Source of the DNA: an uncultured Bacteroidales bacterium
GTDB taxonomy: Bacteria; Bacteroidota; Bacteroidia; Bacteroidales; WCHB1-69
Assembly (NCBI GenBank): GCA_905235135.1
Contig: CAJOKR010000021.1
Coordinates: 1-58,027, forward strand
DNA length: 58,027 nt
Reading direction: 5' to 3'
Below, in pieces: positions 52,006 through 58,027 of this stretch; the first letter of the stretch is position 1; each line of letters starts with the position of its first letter. A model generated the notes under the pieces. That model made no database searches. It worked only from the letters and a program-made list of their open reading frames with translations, and was not told the DNA's origin. A program made the position numbers and the translations under genes.

Positions 52006-52013
52006 TACCTTTG
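52006..52013 (+). promoter_or_regulatory. -7 box (TACCTTTG) for the flotillin gene
   Basis: Perfect TAnnTTTG about 70 nt before the ATG at 52082. Confidence 0.55.
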
Positions 52014-52081
52014 CACCTGTTTTTTGAAACAACGTTTTAAAGTGGAATTCAGTTAAACATAAACCTTAAAATCACACAATT

Positions 52082-53617
52082 ATGACCAACAACATTCTTT
52101 TAATCGGAATTGGAATCATCCTTCTCATTGTCATCCTCGCCATCTGTTACGTGAAGGCGCCGCCGAAAGATGCGTACGTCATCTCCGGTCTTTCGCGCAA
52201 GCCCCGAATCCTCATCGGCAAGGGTGGACTCCGCATTCCCGGCCTCGAACGGGTCGATAAGGTGTTCCTCGGACAGACCAGCGTCGATATCAAGACCTCG
52301 ACACCCGTCCCGACCAACGACTTCATCTCGGTGGTGGTGGACGCGGTGGCGAAAATCCGCGTCATCAACACGGACGAGGGCATCCGCTTGGCTGCCAAGA
52401 ACTTCCTCAACATGTCGGAGAAGGACATCGCCACGCAGATCAAAGATTCTCTCGAAGGCAACATGCGTGAGATCATCGGCACGCTCGACCTCAAGTCCCT
52501 GAACATCGACCGCGACGGTTTCTCCGACCAGATCGCCAAGAAGGCGACCCCCGACATGGCGAAGCTCGGCATCGAGGTTATCTCGTGCAATATTCAGAAT
52601 ATCACTGACAATGAGGGACTTATCAAGAACCTCGGTGCGGACAACACGTTCAAGATCCGCAAGGAGGCCGCCATCACCAAGGCGCAGGCCGAGCGTGACA
52701 TTGCCATTGCCGAATCGGAGGCCGCGAAGGAGGCCAACGATGCGCGGGTTCACAACGAGACCATCATCGCCGAGAAGAACAACGAGCTTGCCGTGAAGAA
52801 GGCCAACCTCAAGGTCGTGGAGGACACCCAGCGTGCGAAGGCGGACGCGGCTTACGAGATTCAGAAGCAGGAGCAGCAGAAGACGGTGAACGAGAAGACC
52901 GTGGATGCCGAGGCCACCAAGCAGTTGCTGACGCAGGAACGCCAGAAGGAGATCAACGCGGCGGCGGTGGAGGCGGAGACCGAGAAAGCCCGCAAAGAGG
53001 GGGAACTGACGCTGGAACAGGTTAAGATTCAGAAGAATAAGCTGGAGGCAGAAGTGCAAAAGACTGCCGATGCCGAAAAGTACCAGAAAGAAATTGAGGC
53101 GGCCGCTGAGCTGGAGCAGCGCAAACGCAAGGCCGAAGCTGAGGCTTACGAGGCCGAGCAACGCGCCCGCGCCGTGAGAGCGCAGGCCGAGGCCGAGATG
53201 TACCGGATGGAGCAGGAGTCCATCGGTAAGAAGAAGCTCGCCGACGCGGAGGCCTACGCCATCGAGCAGAAGGGTATCGCCGAAGCGTCCGCCATCGAGA
53301 AGCGCGGTATCGCCGAGGCCGAGGCGATGGAGAAGAAGGCCCTCGCATTCCAGAAGTACGGGGATGCCGCCAAGGCGCAGATGGTCATCGACAAGCTGCC
53401 CGAAATCGCCAAATCCGTGGCCGAACCCATCGGTGCCATCAAGGATGTGCGGATTTACGGCGGCAGCGGCGACGGCATTGCGCAGCTCTCCGGACAGGTT
53501 CCCACGGTCATCAAACAGACTATGGATACGGTTGCGGACGCCACCGGCGTGGATATGACCGAGATCGTGAAACAATCGACCCTCGAAAATGCGGTGAAAC
53601 GCACCTCCGGAAAATAA
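52082..53617 (+). CDS. Flotillin-like SPFH-domain protein (YqiK/FloA type)
   Basis: A 511-residue protein: one N-terminal membrane helix (about 4-24), an SPFH domain (about 30-200: GLRIPGLERVDKVFLGQTSVDIKT, NFLNMSEKDIATQIKDSLEGNMREIIGTL) and a long Ala/Glu-rich coiled coil with the EA repeats typical of flotillins. Forms membrane scaffolds. The usual NfeD-type partner gene is not beside it. A long antisense frame over this gene is a composition artefact. Confidence 0.9.
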   Translation: MTNNILLIGIGIILLIVILAICYVKAPPKDAYVISGLSRKPRILIGKGGLRIPGLERVDKVFLGQTSVDIKTSTPVPTNDFISVVVDAVAKIRVINTDEGIRLAAKNFLNMSEKDIATQIKDSLEGNMREIIGTLDLKSLNIDRDGFSDQIAKKATPDMAKLGIEVISCNIQNITDNEGLIKNLGADNTFKIRKEAAITKAQAERDIAIAESEAAKEANDARVHNETIIAEKNNELAVKKANLKVVEDTQRAKADAAYEIQKQEQQKTVNEKTVDAEATKQLLTQERQKEINAAAVEAETEKARKEGELTLEQVKIQKNKLEAEVQKTADAEKYQKEIEAAAELEQRKRKAEAEAYEAEQRARAVRAQAEAEMYRMEQESIGKKKLADAEAYAIEQKGIAEASAIEKRGIAEAEAMEKKALAFQKYGDAAKAQMVIDKLPEIAKSVAEPIGAIKDVRIYGGSGDGIAQLSGQVPTVIKQTMDTVADATGVDMTEIVKQSTLENAVKRTSGK

Positions 53618-53647
53618 TGTAAAGACGTGCCGCAGCGCGTCTCTACA
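53618..53647. repeat. Palindromic repeat, GTAGAGACG family (copy 5, diverged)
   Basis: TGTAAAGACGTGC opposed to GCGCGTCTCTACA right after the flotillin stop. Confidence 0.8.
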
Positions 53648-53663
53648 AAACAAGGAATCCTAT

Positions 53664-53698
53664 TGCAGGGTGTATCGCTTACGCCCCTGCATTTTTTT
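53664..53698 (+). terminator. Flotillin gene terminator
   Basis: Stem TGCAGGG/CCCTGCA (53664-53670 with 53685-53691) followed by seven T; the T run overlaps the stop of the convergent transpeptidase gene. Confidence 0.8.
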
Positions 53699-55391
53699 AT
53701 CGTTTCGGATGCTGTAGCAGATACAGGATGTTTCCGTCCTTGTAATAGACATCCTCGCGGTATTGCACGGTGCCATCGTCGCCCACGAAGCAGGTGTAGT
53801 ACTCGATGAAGAGCGGGATGGGTTTCCGCAGCGCGACGCTGGTGGGGCGTAACTCGCGGTAGAACTGCTTGTCCCAGTCGCTGAGGCTCTCGTAGTAGAG
53901 GGAGTCTTTCTCATGCTTCTTCTCCAAGAATTCCTCGCCCTTTTCGGTGGTGGGCTCCGCGCCGGAGATGATGTGTAGCTGCTCGGTATAGTTCGTATCG
54001 AAACGGTTGACGGTATAGACCCATTCTGCCACGCTGTCGGGGTATTGCACACGTACGCAGCCGTGACTCAGCGCCCGCTTGTTCCGCTTGAACGCCCCCT
54101 TGTTGTTGGTGTCGTGCAGATAGACAGATTCGGAGTTGGCGAACACGAACTTGTAGAGTCCTAATGCGTTATAGCGGCCGGAGGTTTGGTGCAGCCGGTA
54201 GGGAATGTTGTTCTGGCTCACCCGTTTCCAGTCGATGGAGTCGGGCTTGACGTAGCGTCCCGTGCGACTGTCGCGGATATAGAGATGCTCCCGATTCACC
54301 ACCGCCGTGTTGCTTTTCACTAACTTGTGGTAGTATTCGTTTTTGATGATGTCGTAGGGGATGTTCCACTCGGGGTTGAGCACGAGGGTGCGTATCTGGC
54401 TGTACATCAGCGGAGTTTCGGCCTTGTAGGGGAAGATAAGCCCATCCCGATATCGTGCCGGCATGTTTTCGGGGTTTTGGGTCTTTCCGCAGCAGATCCG
54501 GTTGCGCATCACCACCGAGTCGTTCTGTACCACACAGAGGGTGTAGTCGGGGATGTTGACGGCGATGTAAATCGTGTCGTCGGATTTCTGGTGCTTTTTC
54601 TGCCAGCGCAGCCGCTCGAGGTTGGCGACGAGGGCATCGCGGCGGTATTGCAAGGGCAAAACCGTTGAATCGGCTTTGTCTTCCGTAATCGTATCGGAAA
54701 TCAGCTTCGTCCATTCCCGCTGAAGCGCTTTGTAATCAGCGGATTGCGGATAAAGTTCTGGAATATAGTCGCTAAAACGGTGGATGTTGCCTAACGTGGC
54801 TTCGAGGAAGGCGGTGTCGGGCGCGAGGGTCTCGTAGTACCATTTGCTGCCGTGGACGGCCTTCGGGCTCACCGCGCCGTAGCGGAGGGCGCAGGCATAG
54901 CGGAGGTACTGGTCGGTGAGCTGCCGTTCAAGGCGGTAGAGGTACGGATAGAGCGAGTCGTTGTTGGGAACTTGATGCTCAACAAGTTGCGTGATGGATT
55001 GCCGCAGACTGTCCAACCCGAAATATTCGGCGGGGATGCCGTGAAGCGGGTAGGCATGGCTGAGCGTTGCAAGCAATGAGTCGGTGAATGCCTCCTGCAG
55101 CCCTTTCTGCGTCCAGAATGGATGGTAGTGGCGGTCGTGGTAGAAGTCGCGGGTCAGCGCCGCGTACAAGGTACTGTCGTCTTCGTTATGAACCTGGTCT
55201 TCAATGAATTGGATGTATTCTTTCTCGTGGAAATGGGTATAGTGCTTGAACCAGTGCGGCTGCGGCTGCGCATGTTCCCGTTGCCTGCAGCCCGCCAACA
55301 ACCCGGACAGCACCACGGTTACAATCAGCAATCCCGCCAAAAACCTGTTCAAAATGGTGTTTTTAAACATCGTTTCATCATTTTTCATCAT
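53697..55391 (-). CDS. L,D-transpeptidase lipoprotein (YkuD domain, YcbB-like layout)
   Basis: A 564-residue lipoprotein (557 if ATG 55368-55370 is used). Leader with lipobox LLAGC, a long N-terminal region with the substrate-capping layout of YcbB-type enzymes, then a YkuD domain (about 275-450) with HDTNNKGAFKRNKRALSHGCVRV. The Cys, about residue 445, is the nucleophile. It would form 3-3 peptidoglycan cross-links or anchor proteins in the periplasm. About 110 residues follow the domain, more than usual. Confidence 0.88.
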   Translation of the reverse strand: MMKNDETMFKNTILNRFLAGLLIVTVVLSGLLAGCRQREHAQPQPHWFKHYTHFHEKEYIQFIEDQVHNEDDSTLYAALTRDFYHDRHYHPFWTQKGLQEAFTDSLLATLSHAYPLHGIPAEYFGLDSLRQSITQLVEHQVPNNDSLYPYLYRLERQLTDQYLRYACALRYGAVSPKAVHGSKWYYETLAPDTAFLEATLGNIHRFSDYIPELYPQSADYKALQREWTKLISDTITEDKADSTVLPLQYRRDALVANLERLRWQKKHQKSDDTIYIAVNIPDYTLCVVQNDSVVMRNRICCGKTQNPENMPARYRDGLIFPYKAETPLMYSQIRTLVLNPEWNIPYDIIKNEYYHKLVKSNTAVVNREHLYIRDSRTGRYVKPDSIDWKRVSQNNIPYRLHQTSGRYNALGLYKFVFANSESVYLHDTNNKGAFKRNKRALSHGCVRVQYPDSVAEWVYTVNRFDTNYTEQLHIISGAEPTTEKGEEFLEKKHEKDSLYYESLSDWDKQFYRELRPTSVALRKPIPLFIEYYTCFVGDDGTVQYREDVYYKDGNILYLLQHPKR

Positions 55392-55394
55392 TCA

Positions 55395-55429
55395 AAGTCT
55401 CAAGTCTCAAGTCTTAAGTCTCAAGTCCC
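55395..55429. repeat. Heptamer array (TCTCAAG/TCTTAAG)
   Basis: About five AGTCTCA/AGTCTTA units between the transpeptidase start and the CPBP protease end; the CPBP stop lies within it. Confidence 0.92.
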
Positions 55430-56304
55430 TCATCACGATATATCCGCCAAATATACACAATCGCCATTGCGCTGATGAGGGCGCAGAAGGCGGCGGTGGG
55501 CAGGGCGCCGTGCACGTCGGTGTATTGCATGTTGTTGGTGTCGAGGCCGCGGGCCTGGAGGGTGTAGTCCACCATGATGGAGAGGGCGTTGTGCAGCACG
55601 TGTGCGAGGATCGGCAGCCACAGCGAGCGGCTCCAGTAGAAGAGGTAGCCGAGGTAAACCCCTAACAGGAAGCGGGGGATGAAGCCGTAGAACTGGAAGT
55701 GAAGTGCGCTGAATATCAGGGCTGTGAGCAGGATGCCGACGTGCGGGTTGCGGGTCCAGTTCATCAGCAGCGGCTGCAGGGCCCCTTGGAAGAAGAACTC
55801 CTCGCAGATGCCCGCTAACACGGCGAAAACGAGGATGTTGGCGATGAGGTCCCAGCTGCTGTGCTGCGAGGTCACGAGTTCGAGAATCTGGTTGGCGGCC
55901 TCCTCCATGTCGCGCATGAACTCGGCTACGGAGCCCTCCTGCGGCATGATGTTCTGGTTGAAGGCCGACAGAGCGCCCACCACGGGCAGCAGCGTCACGG
56001 AGAGGATCAGCACCATGTTGACCATCGGCTGTTTGGGGCGGCGATTGGCAGCGTTGTAGTCGAACCACTGCCGGTTCTGGCAGTAGGCGAACAGCAGCGA
56101 GGGCACGAGGAACGTCCCGATGGTGGTCAGCGTCTGCGTGATGCGGATGGCGGTCACGGGGTCGGATGCTTCCAGCATCTTGGGGGTGTGGTAGAGGAGC
56201 ATGACGAGCAGGGTTCCTAAAGAGGAGAACACCAGCATCCCGCCGATCATGAACAGGACCAGCACGATGAGTTGTACGAAATAGGGCTTTTCTCTCAGTC
56301 TCAT
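55414..56304 (-). CDS. CPBP-family intramembrane glutamic endopeptidase
   Basis: A 296-residue protein with about eight membrane helices and the CPBP (Abi) motifs: EEFFFQGALQPLL (Glu pair), FSALHF (first His) and ILAHVLHNALS (second His). Bacterial members are implicated in protein maturation and self-immunity; no bacteriocin gene is seen here. The ORF ends inside the heptamer array and the start codon touches a CGCGAAT palindrome. Confidence 0.85.
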   Translation of the reverse strand: MRLREKPYFVQLIVLVLFMIGGMLVFSSLGTLLVMLLYHTPKMLEASDPVTAIRITQTLTTIGTFLVPSLLFAYCQNRQWFDYNAANRRPKQPMVNMVLILSVTLLPVVGALSAFNQNIMPQEGSVAEFMRDMEEAANQILELVTSQHSSWDLIANILVFAVLAGICEEFFFQGALQPLLMNWTRNPHVGILLTALIFSALHFQFYGFIPRFLLGVYLGYLFYWSRSLWLPILAHVLHNALSIMVDYTLQARGLDTNNMQYTDVHGALPTAAFCALISAMAIVYIWRIYRDEGLET

Positions 56305-56305
56305 A

Positions 56306-56335
56306 CGCGAATGGTTTTAGAAGCTATAATTCGCG
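56306..56335. repeat. CGCGAAT palindrome upstream of the IS110 element
   Basis: CGCGAAT and ATTCGCG 16 nt apart, immediately left of the transposase region; a TTCGCG-core palindrome also lies to its right. Confidence 0.7.
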
Positions 56336-56396
56336 GCAAAAATTTATAAAATCGCACAGACGCATAAAAATAATACGCGCAAACCGCAGAATTCTT

Positions 56397-56404
56397 TATC
56401 TTTG
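56397..56404 (+). promoter_or_regulatory. -7 box (TATCTTTG) for the IS110 transposase
   Basis: Perfect TAnnTTTG, 28 nt before the ATG at 56432. Confidence 0.55.
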
Positions 56405-56431
56405 TAATTTAATTCACAAACGGTTACGAAG

Positions 56432-57724
56432 ATGAGAACCTGCGGTTTAGACGTGCACAAAGATACGATTTTTTGTGCAATATACGATGGCAAGGATGCC
56501 ATCGTGAGAAAATTCGACACATTCACGCCCGCAATCCGCGAAATGTGCGGATACATATCCTCGCAAGGTGTGGATACGGCGGGGATGGAGAGCACAGGCA
56601 TGTACATCGACCCGATACGGACAGTGCTCCGTGAGAACGGGATGAAGGCTGTGGTGGCGAACCCGTATCTGATCAGGCAGATGCCGGGTCGGAAAAGTGA
56701 CAGCAAGGACGCTGTATGGATAGCAAAGCTGCAACACAAGCGGATGCTGCCCTCCAGTTTCGTGCCGAACACTGTGCTACAGGAGCTGCGCACCTACACG
56801 CGCGCCTACGCCAAGTTCGTGCAGCGGCGCAGCCAGGCGCTGACCGCGATGGACAGGATACTGGTCTCGGGCGGGATACGCCTGCGCAGCGTGCTGAGCA
56901 GCACCTCCACGAAGAGTTTCCTTGAGGTGTGCCGCGCCATCGCGGGCGGGGAGACAAGCCCGGATGCACTGGTGAAGCACATCTACGGCAGGGCGCGGGG
57001 CAAGCCGCGTATGGTCGAGGCACTGACGGGATGTCTGGAGCAGAGGCACGCATGGCAGTTGCGTCAGGCACTGGAGGAACACGACCTGTATGAGAGGCGC
57101 ATAGCCGAGTCTATGCATGAGATGGAGGGGCTCGCCGAAGCCCACTACCACGAAGAGCTACGCCTCCTTCAGACCATCCCCGGTGTCAGCCTGACCTCGG
57201 CCATCTGCATCCTCGCCGAAATCGGGGCGGACATGTCCGCATTCGGCTCAAGCGGCCGCCTGACCGGATGGGCGGGCCTGCGCCCGCGAAACGACGAGAG
57301 CGCGGGCAAGCTCAAGAGCACTGCCGTCACCAAGGGCAACATGCATCTCAAACCGATGCTCGTACAGTGCGCTTGGGGCGCGGTACGCACCAAGGGCAGC
57401 AAGTTCCAGCAGCAGTTCGGCAGACTCGCCGCACGCAAATCGCCCAAGAAGGCCATCGTCGCGGTTGCCCGCAAACTGCTCGTCACCATGTACGCCATGC
57501 TCCTCAAGCACGAGGAGTTCCGTCCCGACAGGACGGACAACAACATGGATGAAAAGGCGGTAATGCGCCGTTTGAACTACCACATGGCGCAGTGCCTGAA
57601 GCTGCAACGCATAGCCCCTAAACAGGGCTGTACAGAGGAACAAGATCAAACAACTGCGAAAAGGCCGGGTATTTTTGTGGCAGCCCCTGTCCCCTTGGAA
57701 CGGGGGGACTCCGTTTGCAAATAG
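56432..57724 (+). CDS. IS110-family transposase
   Basis: A 430-residue DEDD recombinase. N-terminal RuvC-like half: CGLDVHKDTIFCAIYD (first Asp), GMESTGMYIDP (Glu) and GRKSDSKDAVWIAKL (Asp pair). C-terminal Tnp domain: LLQTIPGVSLTSAICILAEIGADMSAF, GWAGLRPRNDESAGK with the catalytic-Ser-type region after it. Full length and uninterrupted, so probably active. The C-terminal 40 residues, beyond RIAPKQG, are unusual and overlap a strong hairpin. Confidence 0.95.
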   Translation: MRTCGLDVHKDTIFCAIYDGKDAIVRKFDTFTPAIREMCGYISSQGVDTAGMESTGMYIDPIRTVLRENGMKAVVANPYLIRQMPGRKSDSKDAVWIAKLQHKRMLPSSFVPNTVLQELRTYTRAYAKFVQRRSQALTAMDRILVSGGIRLRSVLSSTSTKSFLEVCRAIAGGETSPDALVKHIYGRARGKPRMVEALTGCLEQRHAWQLRQALEEHDLYERRIAESMHEMEGLAEAHYHEELRLLQTIPGVSLTSAICILAEIGADMSAFGSSGRLTGWAGLRPRNDESAGKLKSTAVTKGNMHLKPMLVQCAWGAVRTKGSKFQQQFGRLAARKSPKKAIVAVARKLLVTMYAMLLKHEEFRPDRTDNNMDEKAVMRRLNYHMAQCLKLQRIAPKQGCTEEQDQTTAKRPGIFVAAPVPLERGDSVCK

Positions 57725-57870
57725 GCCTATAACAGCGCCTCTTTCAGAGGCTTCAGCACACAGACAAGAATCTCTTGCCGCTAAAGGCAAAGTTCGAAGA
57801 GGAAAAACGCACCCCCAATGCACCGCTGGATTCATGGGGTTGGCTCTTTGTTCTATTTATAGAGGAAAGA
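57689..57870 (+). ncRNA. Candidate guide (bridge) RNA region of the IS110 element
   Basis: Three consecutive hairpins: GTCCCC/GGGGAC (57689-57711), GCCTCT/AGAGGC (57737-57751) and TTGCC/GGCAA (57775-57790), then an unpaired stretch. Known: IS110-family elements express a structured RNA from a noncoding end that pairs with both target and donor. Location 3' of the gene fits the IS1111 arrangement. Purely structural evidence. Confidence 0.4.
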
Positions 57871-57930
57871 TACGTTTTTTTGGATTAGCCGGAAATGTAA
57901 ATGAAGGATGCAGAATTATGAATGACGCAG

Positions 57931-58027
57931 ATGTTGCGCGGTGGCCGTGTGCGTTTCGCGGAAGGTATGGCTCCGCGAATCACACGTATCTACACGTATG
58001 AGGGCAGCAGGCTGCGGGAGCGGCGGG
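57931..58027 (+). other. Possible start of a gene running off the window
   Basis: From ATG 57931 a frame stays open to the window edge (MLRGGRVRFAEGMAPRI...). It is too short to identify, and a TTCGCGGA palindrome (57949-57985) overlaps it, so it may be only repeat sequence. Confidence 0.2.

Larger units (their letters stand above)
56340..57900 (+). mobile_element. IS110-family insertion sequence (ends not fixed)
   Basis: A single transposase gene with a short left noncoding flank (about 100 nt) and a longer right flank (about 175 nt or more) rich in hairpins. IS110 elements lack terminal inverted repeats, so boundaries are estimates only. The long right flank is the side where IS1111-group elements carry their guide (bridge) RNA. 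Confidence 0.65.

Noticed and set aside
52100..53653. 517-codon minus-strand frame opposite the flotillin gene
   Set aside because: It mirrors the Ala/Glu-rich codons of the flotillin coiled coil, giving Leu/Arg-rich nonsense with no domain; the plus-strand gene has promoter, SPFH domain and terminator.
55414..56304. CPBP protease as an abortive-infection defence gene
   Set aside because: Only the generic intramembrane protease motifs are present and no phage-defence or bacteriocin genes accompany it.

Overview
The window reads as a chromosomal segment from a member of the order Bacteroidales (phylum Bacteroidota), probably an uncultured gut- or rumen-type lineage. Four things point there. 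Many genes are preceded by the Bacteroidota -7 promoter box TAnnTTTG. Type IX secretion and gliding-type C-terminal sorting domains are present. Families such as FISUMP, DUF4249, DUF1573, DUF6427, WbmS-type deacetylase and BadF-type kinase fill the window. The tmRNA tag begins with Gly, as in other Bacteroidales.

Layout. 1-600: no convincing gene, but an orphan strong promoter followed by an rRNA-leader-like stretch. 603-1985 (minus): PlsC-type acyltransferase and LolA-like carrier. 2051-6957 (minus): an apparent three-gene operon of a CHASE2 membrane sensor, an exported caspase-like/Sel1 protein and an outer-membrane-barrel/FISUMP protein. 7213-10769 (minus): MMPL exporter and a DUF4249 lipoprotein separated by a telomere-like heptamer array. 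10878-13881 (plus): WbmS deacetylase, GNAT, DUF6427, RNase HII. 13954-18957 (plus): ECF sigma factor, membrane protein with a surface-type C-terminus, M16 pseudoprotease and a CHU_C surface protein. 19169-23306 (plus): ZapB-like, ZapA, 6S-like RNA, RNase Y, FtsB/DivIC, AroQ and two DUF1573 proteins. 23324-23711: tmRNA. 23912-27727 (plus): ketosynthase, acyl carrier protein, two hot-dog dehydratases and a desaturase-like FAD enzyme, resembling an aryl-polyene/flexirubin core. 27819-30968: MscS channel and YqaA. 31045-35072 (minus): iron-sulfur redox group. 35185-41042: dipeptidase, a shortened alanine-dehydrogenase-like protein, TsaE, FISUMP, BadF kinase and NadE. 41233-47723 (minus): a giant GLUG/fibronectin type IX secreted protein, interrupted by a stop and a frameshift. 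47967-56304: CobW GTPase, pyridoxal-kinase family protein, AgcS symporter, flotillin, L,D-transpeptidase, CPBP protease. 56432-57724: IS110-family transposase with a structured 3' flank.

How the parts may work together. The ketosynthase operon supplies chain elongation, dehydration and oxidation for a polyene-like acyl product. The distant acyltransferase, LolA-like carrier and MMPL exporter are the tailoring and transport functions that usually accompany such enzymes, so one pathway may be split across the window. The CHASE2/caspase/FISUMP operon could span inner membrane, periplasm and outer membrane; it is my leading candidate for an undescribed system, by inference only.

Two features run through the whole window. 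The spacers carry about ten short-unit tandem arrays, mostly of 7-nt units and mostly abutting stop codons, plus several families of short palindromes. In addition, four genes look broken by single-base indels in or near short homopolymers, and one also has an in-frame TAG. Either the assembly has residual read errors or these genes really are disrupted.
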